Shown here one piece after another: positions 46,501 through 57,954 of a DNA stretch of 64,000 nucleotides (positions within the stretch are counted from its first letter, which is position 1; every line of letters starts with the position of its first letter). The DNA comes from Laetiporus sulphureus 93-53. Lineage: Eukaryota; Basidiomycota; Agaricomycetes; Polyporales; Laetiporaceae. Location of the stretch: NCBI RefSeq assembly GCF_001632365.1, contig NW_024468515.1, positions 279,070 to 343,069 of the forward strand. The letters run 5' to 3'. The notes below the pieces were generated by a model, which saw only the letters and a list, made by a program, of their open reading frames with translations, made no database searches and was not told where the DNA came from. The translations under genes were made by a program, and so were the position numbers.

Positions 46501-49381
46501 GGAAGTGGCCCGATGATTTCCTGGACGCCTTTAGTGATACTCGACTGCCCTCTCCCAGCCCGGACGAGCCCAGTACGCCGAGTTTCTATCAACCGTTGTC
46601 GTCATCTGCGCCTCGCAAGTTGGCCGTGATTGGAGCGACCCGCTCAGACGCTAGCGTTGAATCCTTGTCTCAGTTCCCTAGGCGTCCGACTCATCGTGCG
46701 CGACACAGCGTTGACACGGCTGGGCTCCTACCGAAAGATCCATTGCTACGCCGCGATTCTAGCCCTGATAACATATCGGGACAGTCACCATCTCCTAGGA
46801 TCATTTTGAGACGCAACAGCTCGAGGAATGGGCCACACCGGAACGGAATATATATACCCCGAGGTGATTCATGTTCGCGCGACAGTGACGCTCGTGTACC
46901 GTTCCCAAGAACAGTCTCAGCAGAGCATACTGCACCTCCATCTCCTTTGGACCGTGCTGGTGTCCAGAGTCCAGAAGCGGCGGACGATGCTCCAAAGAGT
47001 AAAGTAAATAGCTCTAATGACAGACCTCGTCAACCTCGCGGCCGCTTCCAGAGTGAGATTGATGGCTCGAGCTCGCGCAGAAAGCCTCGTCCGAACTCTT
47101 ATGATGAGATGGGTGCAAAGCCAAGGAGGTCAAGGTATGAGAGCATGGTCAACCTGGGCGTTGTGACGAGCAATGCGAGCGCCAGTGATCTCCTATCCAA
47201 CCCGACCCTCCAAGATGGAAGTGCCGTCCGACAAACGCTGATAGTGAAAGAGGATGGCAAGCCGTCCACCCAATTCGTGAGCACCTTCATCCGGCACAAT
47301 AGTTCCTGCGGATTAACGTTTACTTGTTTAGCAACTCGGTAATTGCATCGGGCGTGGCCAGTTCGGCGCCGTGTACCGGGCATTGAATCTGAACACCGGG
47401 CAAATGGTAGCTGTGAAGAGGATACGTCTCGAAGGGTTGAAAGAGGAAGAGATTGCCCAGCTGATGAAGGAGGTTGACCTCGTGAAGAGTTTATCTCACC
47501 CAAGCATCGTCAAGTATGAAGGCATGGCCAGAGACAGCGACACTCTGAGTATCGTCCTCGAGTAAGTCTCATGTCGTTGACGCTTTCGTGATTCTTATAC
47601 GTCCTGTAGATATGCGGAGAATGGCTCTCTTGGCCAAACCTTGAAAGCCTTTGGCAAACTCAATGAACGGCTGGTTGCTGGCTACGTAATTAAGATCCTT
47701 GAAGGATTGCATTATCTCCATCAGAGCGACGTCGTGCATTGCGATCTGAAGGCAGCCAATATTCTGACGACGAAGAATGGAAACGTGAAACTTTCCGACT
47801 TTGGTGTTTCACTCAACCTACGCGCTATGGAACGTGAGATGAAGGACGTGGCTGGCACTCCGAATTGGATGGCACCTGAGGTGATAGAACTCAAGGGCGC
47901 TTCGACGAAATCCGATATTTGGTCATTAGCTTGCACTATTATAGAGCTGCTGACGGGTCGACCTCCGTATGCGGAAATCGACAATAGCATGTCTGGTGTG
48001 TAATGGCTCACCGTCTGTGCCTGGAGTTATCACTAATCCGGAATTGCTCAAGTCATGTTTCGCATCGTGGAGGACGACATGCCGCCCGTTCCTGATGGCT
48101 GTTCCGAGAGCCTTAAGGACTTTTTGAAGCAATGCTTCAACAAAGACCCTGCCAAGCGACCAAGTGCAGAGGATCTGTGTGAGCATGAGTGGCTGAAGCA
48201 AAATTGGGCGCTTCATACCAAGGTATGTCTCGGCCATCTGGTCTTCGGGAGATGCTGATCGAGCGGATATCATTTACAGGACTTGCGACCTCAAGACAGC
48301 ATTCCTTTTCTGCGTCGTGTCAGCGCTGATTACCAGCAAAGGCCAGACATACTGCGCTATCTCGCTAACGGGGAGATGCCCGAGGCCGACAGGGCCACGC
48401 CTGAACAGCGTCCTCACTTGGACCACTCACCCTCTGGGAGGCGTTTGTCCAATGACCTCGAAGGCATATCGCCCCGTGAACATTCCTTCGTGAGGACGAC
48501 ATTCGGGAAACGTGCGTGATTTTCTGGATTTGTCCTCATCCTCAGCTCATCCACTTCATGCAGCTGTAATCTGTCGAGTATGCAATCAGAGTGTCAAGAA
48601 GAGCGCCGTGCTATGCGAACAGTGCAGTCTTATATGTCATGTCAAGTGTTCGCCCAACGCGCCACCCACATGTGACTTGCGCGCTCAGCTGTTGCTGTAT
48701 GCTCAATATGCTGAGAGTGGCAGTCCGACCGGTCAATATAGCAACCCGATGGAACTGTTGGAAGCATTGCAAGCCAGTGCACCGGTCAGCCTCATCTCTG
48801 ATCACGATTTTACTCCTAGGACAAGCCTGGATTCGGCGTCACAGCAGCCTCCATCTTTCAGTGGACATCCTCATCCTCCAAGTGCCTACAAAGTCCTTCA
48901 GGCATTCAAGCGCTCGAAATCATTCTTGACGGACCATCACGATCGCTCTTCCCCCGTACCTTCGTCATCAACGCCATCTCCAGTGCCCCAAGCCGTCTCG
49001 AACAAGGACAATAACCCTCAACCAGGTCAGAAACGGTCTATTCTGAAGCGAAAGTCCGATATCAAGGAACGACCTCGTTCTATTTCCAGCAACAGCACAG
49101 GATTGAAATCATCGAGCATGCGGAGTGCTGTCACTGCGACGGAGAGCATGTCCAGTGCCACTCGTCGTTCTGTTCAATCACCTGCTGCCGATGCGGATGC
49201 AGATAACGACAAGAGCGATTCCAAAATATCCCATTTGACTTCATATTCTATCGTGTCTTCCGCAGGCACGGGACGCATAGCAACCCGAAGCCCGGGCATT
49301 CCAGGAGATCTGCCCAAAAGCAACGGACGAGACAAGTACCGAGACTCGAAATCGAGTAACGGTGGCTGCTCTGTGCAGTAG
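43574..49381 (+). CDS. Cdc15/Cdc7-type protein kinase with calponin-homology and C1 domains
   Basis: Very large Ser/Thr kinase: 1,820 residues from seven exons (43574-45309, 45386-47276, 47332-47561, 47610-47995, 48053-48222, 48280-48511, 48564-49381). Residues 1-470 are disordered and Ser/Pro/Arg-rich, with a heptad array of RRPSxD units at about 364-430. A calponin-homology-like domain follows at about 480-655 (LFGEALRDGYVLCQLMNKLY, NVTKFLAACSSVGVHSDDLF). After another disordered stretch comes the kinase domain (about 1211-1470): GRGQFGAVYRAL, AVKRI, HCDLKAANILTTKNGNVKLS, DFGVS, GTPNWMAPEVI. It most resembles septation-network kinases (Cdc7 of fission yeast, Cdc15, SepH). Next is a C1-type zinc finger, CRVCNQSVKKSAVLCEQCSL with the remaining His/Cys ligands, then a Ser-rich tail. 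The catalytic loop reads HCD in place of HRD. A role in septation or cell polarity is inferred from the kinase domain. Confidence 0.9.
44666..44860 (+). repeat. In-frame 21-bp repeats encoding RRPSxD heptads
   Basis: Within exon 1 of the CH-kinase gene, the encoded protein reads as consecutive heptads FRPSVDG, RRPSVDI, HRPSLDA, RRPSIDT, RRPSIDV and RRPSLDH. Looser copies precede them (ARRPSIDAG, PRPSADG). The DNA period is 21 bp with synonymous differences between copies. R-R-x-S is the classic basophilic kinase (PKA-like) target pattern. Confidence 0.9.
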
Positions 49382-50352
49382 TATGATATCTGACATTGTA
49401 TACCTACCTCACTGCTGCACTTCATGGGCCTCTGGCCATCACACGTGCAAACACTTGTGCTCTCTCGTCACCACGCATTATACATTTATTATCGTCAGGG
49501 ACTTTTGATACCGAACACTCGCTTCTTTCATTCCCATTTTATTCCTATTTCACATTAATGTGCTGCCGCATTGATACAGCCAGCTCACGCATGCCTCCAA
49601 TTCTTCGTGTGTTCCAGGTTGCCAACTACTGTACTAGTACTGTGTCCTGTACTCACTATTTACAATCTGCGGCACTGTTGGCGTCCTCAGATCTGGACTT
49701 CCGTAACCGCTCTTCAAATTGGTCGTTAAGTAGCGATGGAGAGCTGACATCTTATAAAATGATGGTGAAGACCTTCTCCTTTGAAAGCAAAGTCTACTCC
49801 ATGAAAGGGATGAGCAATTCTCACAAAGATCGCATTATATCGACGCCGAGATGTGGGGAGCACCACGGTATTAGTATGAGTCCATGCGTGCCAGAGAAGA
49901 CGAAACTGGATAAACGGTCCGGAAAGGCTTCAAGGTGACCTCGATAGAGTAGAGACGAATACATGTACTCATTTGAAACATTTTGAGCTTAGTTAAGATA
50001 AGAATTGTCCTACTAGACGATGTGCACAGCTCTCATGGCCCGACTGTAGGAGGTTCTAATAGTCTTGGGACTCCATTGGAGGAACTCTGTGTCAGGCACG
50101 CTGTCTACATGTTTGTAAAGTCCTGTATCACGATTCGCGATGTCAAGTTCAAGAAAAAGCGAAAACACTAGGCGGAATCGCAGGTACGCACTAGGCCAGC
50201 GATCTTGTTCTGGGAGGGAGGGGCAAGTTCGTCGTATTTTGAGTACCTTCGACCTAATATACATCATGGACATGAACCAAATTCACAATACTCGTTTGAA
50301 TTTCGATTATTGCAGTTGCCTTCCTCCGGTGACGTAATCTGAACAACACTTC
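49382..50352. other. Convergent intergenic region
   Basis: Lies between the kinase gene and the 3' end of the dienelactone hydrolase gene. It has long T-rich parts, probably a 3' untranslated region. An open plus-strand frame at 49396-49938 has no family resemblance and is not called as a gene. Confidence 0.5.
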
Positions 50353-51555
50353 TTAGGCGCGGCGTTCTTGTTCCGCCACTGTGCAAAAGACATCAAACCA
50401 ACTCATGATCGTCTCAGCGCTGCGCTCCTTTGCCCACTCTGCATGACAGCATCAGCTCGGGCGGATTGCATCACAGAAGTAGTGATGGAAAAACTGACTG
50501 GCTACGGGATCGTTCACGTTGCCTTGCGTCGCAAACCCGTGCTTCACGCCGGAGAACACCTGGATATGGTAGGTAGCCTTGACCTCAAGTAAAATGTCTT
50601 CAGCTCTTCGGCGTTTCTCGAGAGGAAAAGTGAAGTCCTCCTCTTCGTAAAGGTTCGCTTGGATGTCAGCATGGTCATAGTTAGGAAACTGGGCCATTCC
50701 TACCTGCGCATGAGAGCAAGAGAGGTTCTGCCACAATCATCCTGCGTCAAACCGGAGCATTACGAGCTTATGGATAGCATACTTTTCAGGTTATAGAAGT
50801 GACTTTCTTCGAGCGATGCGGGGTGAGCGAAGGCGCCTAGAATGTGAAGATGAGTCAAAAGACTGTGCATGGAAGAGTCTCGTCCACATTACCTGCTGCA
50901 ATCCAGTCGTTTGCGAGGCAATCCATCACAAAAGGAGCACCGAAGCAGTTTCCTGTCGAGGCAATAGGTACGACCCTATCTTACTTCCATGCATTGCAGC
51001 TTACCCGCAGCACTCCACTGTGTCTGGGGCGTTCCTGTAGATTGAAATGACTACATCAGGACGAGCTCTGACAACAAGAAATGATGACTTGCCAAACTGC
51101 TCCTTGACAGCCTCGATCCAAGGCGGAGTAAGCTGCCGTGCACGGTCCAACTTTGATGAGACGTAGTCGCCCTCGATGGTCCAACCTGTTCCCAATAAGT
51201 GGAGGTATTTCTGGACATAGTCGCCTTCCAGGTAGTCTATCGCCAATACCAAGTACCCTACGATGATGTGTACAAGAACCGCATGTTCATCAATGTTTTG
51301 TTGATATTCACAACACGGCCGCGATAACCCACCATGTGAGGCCCAATAATCCATGAGCAGCTGTGTATTCAGAAAGAATGGACCGAAGACATCAGAGAAG
51401 AAGAGAATGATCTTCCTCTTCTCTCCAAGGTTCGCAGGACGTGCAACGTATGTCTCGATACCAGCAATACTCTCGGTTGTCCCGCGGGCCGTTCCAGTGT
51501 GTTCCACAGTCTTGATGCAGCATGGTCCGGGAGATCCAGCGATCGTGTTCATCAT
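50353..51555 (-). CDS. Dienelactone hydrolase family protein
   Basis: Alpha/beta-hydrolase of the dienelactone hydrolase family, 261 residues. Eight exons in transcript order: 51555-51333, 51257-51093, 51034-51005, 50952-50893, 50836-50783, 50727-50704, 50642-50499, 50438-50353. N-terminal PGPCCIKTVEHTGTARGT and IILFFSDVFGPFFLNTQLLM are typical of the fungal family. The Cys-Asp-His triad is Cys142 (AAGNCFGAPFVM), Asp188 (SCAEEDFTFP) and His220 (SGVKHGFAT); the C-terminus WAKERSAETIMSWF fits as well. The nucleophile elbow is GNCFGA where I recall GYCFGA in relatives. The intron starting at 51092 uses the GC donor GCAAGT. Without it the reading frame stops early, which would hide the C-terminal half. 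The natural substrate is un-known; no signal peptide is seen. Confidence 0.85.
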
Positions 51556-52320
51556 GTTGTGAGAGTGAAGAATGAATAGGGGACGAGCGCTGCACTCCGG
51601 TAACGGATGGACGTTTTGGCATGAGCGTTCTTATATATAGTAGCTGAGGTACCAACTTAGTGAGCACCCCACTGAAGACCCGGCCGCTGTACCATCAATA
51701 CATCAAGTTTCTGACATTACCAATACACTGGGCTTGCTTCTGCCCGGTGCTTGCGTTGGCGAGCGACGCTACGTCACTCAATAGGAGTGCATGACTCATC
51801 TGCTATACCGGGAGCTGTATGCCGCTCAATATGACTACATACAGTCGGCCTTCTGAAACTGAACGCAGGTTGTGTAGTCATGCTTATCGATCCTTTCTTC
51901 GCGGATGCGGCCCTTCCGATTTGACAGAGCTATCAGATCTGCAAACCGAGACATGATGATTAACGATTGATGAGGCCCAGCAGTCTCAAGTACACTCCAA
52001 GCCGAGGACGATAGCAATTAGAAATATATGCCGAAAGAGACCCATCTTGACTAAGGAATCGCCGAACGAGACATTGGGCCTGTCGAAGGAGCTGATAACC
52101 GCTCCGTGAAGGCAACCATCTTTCGGATCGGAGAGGAAAGCTGAGAGATGTCAATCGATAGTTCACGGGAGAGATACATGGGGCGCATATATCTCCAAAG
52201 GCCATGGAATTGCGGTGCGAAACCGGTCCCTTCATATATGCGGTATCAGATAGTACCCCCATAAAGGGGACAGGGCAAAATGCGGGATAATATACGGGTC
52301 CGCCGGTCCGAGTCGTAACT
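51556..52320. other. Intergenic region upstream of the hydrolase
   Basis: About 760 bp with the presumed hydrolase promoter, including a TATATATAG run near 51631-51641. No gene or repeat is supported. Confidence 0.5.
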
Positions 52321-52768
52321 TCACAACTGCCCTGTTCGCTGCTGCATCTTCTCTTCCGCGGTCAGGTATGCCGGCATGATTGTCTGCTCGTTGATGAAGA
52401 TTTCTCTCGTGTCCGCCTTTGGTCGACTGGCCCGCGATGCAATCGCTGCTGGGTCGGTTTCGAGGATGATTCTGGAGACAGTGAGGAGGAGACACGTAAG
52501 ATCATCATCATCACACGTTCATTAACATCAAGTGACACCTCGTACCCATCATCGATCGTTTGGTCCAAGCATATTCGCATGAGGTCAGAATTCTCCAAGA
52601 TGGCTGGCTCGGATTGGTTCCACAAGAGCATGTGAGCTGCATCGGAGAACGCGACCAACGCAGAGTACAGCATGAGTTCATTTTCGGCAGAGTCGCCACG
52701 AAGATAAAAGGTCAGGTCCAGCGAATGCCTGTACACTGCCAGCTGCCCGTCGTATAGGATGATGTCTC
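52321..52768 (-). pseudogene. Coatomer zeta subunit, C-terminal two thirds only
   Basis: Two exons in transcript order (52768-52546, 52471-52321) encode GDIILYDGQLAVYRHSLDL, TFYLRGDSAENELML and DQTIDDGIILETDPAAIASR, ending EEKMQQRTGQL. This is the longin-domain subunit of the COPI coat that forms Golgi-to-ER vesicles. The intron restores the conserved DDGxILETDP block, and the acceptor at 52769 matches a natural phase-1 junction. Upstream exons for the N-terminal 60 or so residues (the AKYYxPP region) were searched for by eye up to about 53.9 kb on this strand and not found. The piece is intact but headless: a truncated copy, or a gene whose first exons lie unusually far away or were misassembled. 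Confidence 0.6.
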
Positions 52769-53969
52769 CTGTTCTTCACCAGAACATGCATATATCGATC
52801 TATATCCTTGCTCTACCCCGCCAAAGAGCTGTCATCCCTTCCGCTCTTGACAGTGCATGTCAGCTCCAGGAAAACATTTCTTTGCTCGTTCGTAAAGGTG
52901 TGCACGACGTCAATGTGATCGTATCGGTACCGGGCAAAGGGAGGGTCATGAGAACAGTGGACAAGCAAAGGGTGAGAAAAGCGAAGGAGAGGACGCTGAT
53001 GTAAAACGCCAGAAGGAATCGGAGCATGCTTGGGCCAAGCAAGGCGAGGGAAAAGAGGTAGCCGTAGATGAGACTGTTGGATCTACGAGTCGTTTCGCGA
53101 TCCAACCGCAATTGAGGAGGAATATGGTCCGCAATAGAGCTGGAGGATGAGCACCTGCATCGACGATGCAACCAGGTAACGTTTTGTGGCGAAACCAAGG
53201 CATTCAAAGATTTTTCGAACTGAGCGACGGACGACAAAAAAGTCCAAATATTCTTCTGTTCTATTCAACGAGTCTGAATGAGCCTGTAGCCCTTGTAGCA
53301 TGTCGACAGGCATGCTTCTTCAGAGAGTCTTCATGAAAACTGTACTTACACGTTGGCAGCGAGGGTCTACTACCAAAACGATATGCATAACTTCTCTCCA
53401 TCGGGTCACTCACGCTGGACCGTTGAGGCCCAACTTCTGACCCGGACCTTATCAATGGTGTCTTGTCCGCTGTCAGGCCTGTTGGCTTTGCGGGTGGAGG
53501 AAATCGCGACTGCCTGGCGTACCGGGCGAAAGATCCGAGCGTCCATGCGAGTGCTCTGAGACTGGTACCTCCGTAGCCGCTACCGCGACAGACCAACCGA
53601 CCCCTCCTGACAGCTATCACCTTTGCTTCATTGGCATTGGCTCTCTTGCGACGTATGAGCAGAGTGGCGAGGTGGTAGTAGGCGTCAGCGGTCGACTTGA
53701 GTCGCTGATATCGGACCTCGTTTCTTACGGGACCGCTGCGACGGGGCACGGTTCTTGCTGGGCAATATAAGTCCGCGTCCGAAGCTCTTGTTCTAATCGT
53801 ATGAACTCTTCTGGTGGCGACATTTACATGCAGCAGTTTGCGTACGCGCCACCGAAGCAAGTTGGCGCGCAAACCACCGCCACCGCAATGATGGTGGCGG
53901 ACTTTGAAAAGTTCCTCTCACGGCGACTGCAATCTTGCTGCGCGACAAGCTCCTTGACGTCCCTCCACC
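52769..53969. other. Region with membrane-protein-like frames, unassigned
   Basis: Minus-strand frames at 53313-53083 (FECLGFATKRYLVASSMQVL, LQLYCGPYSSSIAVGSRNDS) and 53237-52860 (LIYGYLFSLALLGPSMLRFL, LSFAFLTLCLSTVLMTLPLP) look like pieces of a multi-pass membrane protein in two overlapping frames. I could not join them by a plausible intron and do not recognise the family. The last few hundred bases should contain the promoter of the BYE1-type gene. Confidence 0.35.
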
Positions 53970-56900
53970 ATGACGAGTCGCACAACAGTGTACGCACGAC
54001 AAGGGCAAGTGAATCAAGCCGACGAACCACAAGACAAGGAGAACAAGAGAATTAATGACACAAAACTGAAAACAAAGCCAAGACCGCGGACTGCGAGCAA
54101 GGCGTCGAAAGTGCATTGCTTGTGCCGGAAGCCAGACGACGGATCGCCCATGATCAGATGCGATGAGTGCAAGGGATGGTTCGTGCTTTTTGTTTCGAAT
54201 GGGTCATCGAGCGGTCGGTTAAGCCCATCATTCAGGTATCATTTCCGTTGCGTAGGATTGAAGGAGAGTGACGCGGAGGACATCCGTAAGTTGACATTCC
54301 GTTTATATGTTGCTCATGCTGACGACGCCACCGTCTTACATAGAGCTTTATATCTGTCCGCCATGCGCTGAACGAACCGGTTTGCGCTCAATCAGTGAGT
54401 ATTTTCGATCTCATTCTCAGCGTCACAATCGTCCCTTTCCGCACAAAGCCCGATCGCCGTTACGTATTGTAGTCGAATGTACGATATGTAACATTGTCGC
54501 TGTCTCTGCTGCCTTTATAATGAGTGGCCATCTCGTATGTAGTACGCATGTCGGATCATTGGCGAGTTCGCGGTCGGGCAAGCATCGACAGGCCACAAGT
54601 CGTCGCTCCCAGATTCAGCCGTATGAGTACGCTTTGAGCAGCTCACCCCTTAGCCTGAGATGCGCCCAGTGTTGTGAGACATCGTCAAGATTCTCATGCA
54701 TTGAAAGCGCATTGCAGGCAGTCTCGTGTCTATCCTTTCCACATCTGTGCATAGACAGGTTGCTGATTGTCGTTTCGTGTTAATATAGAGGAATGGGAGG
54801 GCGTCGACGGCCTAGAGGAAGTAAAGGCCGCCGGGAAACCGCTGCGCGTTCAAGCGCCGAGCGAGCAAGCCGAAGAGGCGGAAGGCTCGGAGAGTGGGAC
54901 GGAGCTGCGTCCGCCCTCGTCGGGTTCCGAAAGCGATGGAAGCGAGGATGAGTACATAGCAGAGGAGACGAGGGCAAGATCTCGAGGCAAGGTGCGCCTC
55001 TACGCCGTTATCATCACTTATATTAGCTCCTGACTTAGACGGCATGTTATAGCGGCGAGTGCGACGTGTGTCAGTGTCTTCCTCTGGTTCCGAATCAGAG
55101 AAATCAACTAAAGGAGGGCGCGCATCGAAAAAGGCACGCCGCCTCAGTACGACTGCTCACGACGCCACGGGCCGAAGTTCTACTTCTCCAGGTCCAAGCA
55201 ATCCCCCAAAGCGCAGACAGTCTACTGCTTTTTCTCAGCCACCAGCGAAGCGCGTGCGCTCCGAGTCAGGCGAGGATCCTACGCGGAAATACTGTCTGAC
55301 GAAGTTGCAGGAGACTTTCTGTCAGATCTTCCTACGATATCCTTTCCTGCGGGATGGTGCGAGTCAGCTAGCAACTTCTAATGAAGCATTGGAAGCGGAC
55401 AGGAGGCAGGAGGAGCTCACTGACGATCAAAAGGAGAAGATTGAGACGACAGCGAAACATTTCGCTTCCGATCTTGAGCAGTGCGTATACGATTTGTATG
55501 CGGAACCTGATAAGGCTGGAAAACGCTCGGCCGCCGGGAAATACAAGTATGTTATTCAATCACATATCATGGTCATACAGAACCTGACAGGTTGCTTAAT
55601 AGGGAGCGTTTCCGGATGCTTACTTTTAATTTGAGCAAACCTGACCGCGTGCTCCTCCACAAACGAATTGCGTCGTCCCATATCACTCCTAAAGAGTTAT
55701 CTACGATGTCTTCCACTGACCTTGCTGATGAAGAGACAAAGCAGTCAATCAAACAGGCTGAACAGGAGGCTTTGGATCATTCAATTCTAAAGAAGCAGAC
55801 CCTTCCTCGTGCGAAGATCACCCACAAGGGTATCGAAAACATTGAGGACGTGAATGGGGCTGTTCAGCGTGATATAGAGCGCGCTCGTGAGGAAGAGGAG
55901 GAGGAGAGGATTGAGCGAGAGCGGCTGGCTCGACTGCAACTACAAGCAGAACGTGCGCGTTCTGCTAGCATACTTGGACAGGGCTCAGTGCCGCCGGAGT
56001 CTCCGGTCGTACCGCAACCCCCTGGATGGGGCGGGCCTCCAGCTCTCCCTACGTATGCCATACATCCTGATAGTCATGTGGGCAGGCCACCGTCCAACGC
56101 GCTCTTTGTGCCATCTGTGTCCGACTACGGTGGGCCTGTGGAAAACGAGCTGAATCTCGCGGATCTCATCAACATTGATGAGGACCTCCCTGTAGACACC
56201 TCTGCTGCGCTTCCTATCTCTACCGAGTCTGCAGAGCTCACTGAGTCGGACTCCAAAGCCGATCTACAGAAGAGTCCTGTGTCAGAGACCCCTACATCAG
56301 TATCCTCGACGGCGATTTCTCCTTTCGCTTCGAGGAGCTCCCAGCCAGAACTGGCTTCTCGCCCTTCATTCGACCTAAATTCTATATGGATCGGCAACAA
56401 GGAAGCCGAGGTTGCTTCTGAACAGCTGAAGAACGCTGCAGAGGAAGAACCGGTTGCTGAAGGGGAGCCGAAAGAACAAGCCCTCGACGTGGAGATCCTA
56501 GGTCAAGCGGCAGATGACTATGACTTTGACATGTTCTTGGGGAAAGACGACGATGAAAAGGCACCTGCAGTTGACAACAGCCCTGAGGGGCAGCGGGCTG
56601 CCTTCGAAGCGCTGCCTCGGGTATGGATTGGCACGGTGTGTTAAGGCGATCTCTTGTTCATGGCAGAGTGTCCTGACATCTTTTGCAGTTGAGCATGCCA
56701 CTGGATTCGGCTATTCCCCAAAATGTTTCTCTCAATGCACGTCAGACTGGTGGACGGACACTAGAAGGTGATTCGCCTCTATGGCACACGCTCTTCCCAT
56801 CCAGTGAACTTCGCATCGATGGTCGGGTACCGGTGGACAAGTCTGCGCAGTACTTGACGCAGATGCGATTGAATCCTTCAAAGGAGCTTATAGCTGTAGC

Positions 56901-57954
56901 TTTCTCTCCAGAGCCCGGACCTAGTCTAGAGAGTCCTGGATTCAACGCACTCATTGATCACCTTATAGCGAAAGGGTATGTGTCCCGGATTTGTACCTTT
57001 AACACTGATGATTGACGGTTGCATTTGTACAGACGACACGGTCTTGTCTTTCCTTGGGGCAACCGGCCTAAAGAGTGGGCTCCTGGACGAGAATTGTACA
57101 TTATTCCACTGCTCTCCACTGATCCTGTCCCGGAATATATGGAACTGCTCGATGACCTCCGTCTGCCCAAGCTCAGAAACTCCAGCTATTTAATCGGCGT
57201 GTGGGTGTTGAACAAAGGCAGACTCGCTCCTCCGCCAAGACCACCTGCGCCGCCAGCGGCGGCATCATCTCATCCTGCTCCGCCTACATACCAATTGCCA
57301 CAAATCCTTTCAGTGACCGGAATCCAACAACCGGGAGTCTTCAACCAACCGTCACTATCACCGGCCTCACAACCGCCGCAGCCGCAACAGCAACCTCAAT
57401 TACCGGCGCAACAGACATCACCCGCCGCGGCACTGGCAGCTGAAGTAGCACAACTCACCCCAGAGCAGATCCAAGCAATGCTACGAACACTGGCCTCTTC
57501 CGCGCTGATTCCTCAGCAGCCCGCCGCTGCACCACCAGCATCGGCACCATCGCCGATGCCAGCAATATTTCAGCAACCATCTGCAGAACAAGCTATCCCC
57601 CTGCAGCCCTGGCTGAACCCATCAAGCAGCTTCTCCCCGCCGTACCAAGGTGCTCCTCCATTCCCCAGCTCGTCGCCGCCGCGGCCATCTCGCTCCTATT
57701 CCGATGTATCCTACGGCGGGTACGACCAGGAGCGCCCCTATCCTCCAGGGCATGGTAGCGGCGAAAGAGGGGACCGAGGGTATCGCGGCAGGTCGAGTGG
57801 CCGGAATCGAGGCGGCCGCGGACGAGACCGGGACCGCGACCGCGAGCGTACGCGCGATTCGGGCTGGGGGAAGCGCGGACGTGGGAGAGGAGGGGCGGGT
57901 AGTAGTAGTCCTACCCGAGGTAGGGGATGGGGTGAGCAACAAAGATGGAGTTGA
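53970..57954 (+). CDS. BYE1: BYE1-type transcription regulator (PHD, TFIIS-central, SPOC domains)
   Basis: Chromatin and RNA polymerase II-binding factor of the Bye1/PHF3/DIDO1 family. Eight exons (53970-54178, 54236-54285, 54344-54394, 54789-54991, 55053-55546, 55603-56635, 56689-56975, 57033-57954) give 1,082 residues. The PHD finger (about 49-100) starts VHCLCRKPDDGSPMIRCDEC, then WYHFRCVGL and LYICPPCAE; family members read methylated H3K4. An acidic/Ser-rich linker with basic patches precedes the TFIIS central domain (about 232-400: YCLTKLQETFCQIF, ASDLEQCVYDLY, RFRMLTFNLSKPDRVLLHKR). The SPOC domain lies at about 676-843 (RVWIGTLSMP ... SYLIGVWVLNKG); it binds the phosphorylated polymerase tail. 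A Pro/Gln-rich stretch and an RG-rich tail (RGYRGRSSGRNRGGRGRDRD) end the protein. Intron 3 is long (394 bp). The identity is firm from the domain order. Confidence 0.93.

Noticed and set aside
48512..48545. 34-bp intron before the C1 finger
   Set aside because: An in-phase acceptor 18 bp later gives a 52-bp intron, typical of this genome, and a better-looking CRVC start.
49396..49938. 180-codon plus-strand frame after the kinase gene
   Set aside because: Lies in the likely 3' untranslated region; composition is Ser/Cys/Thr-rich and no family matches.
53261..53872. 203-codon minus-strand frame
   Set aside because: Arg/Ser-rich with no recognisable motif; it overlaps the likely BYE1 promoter.
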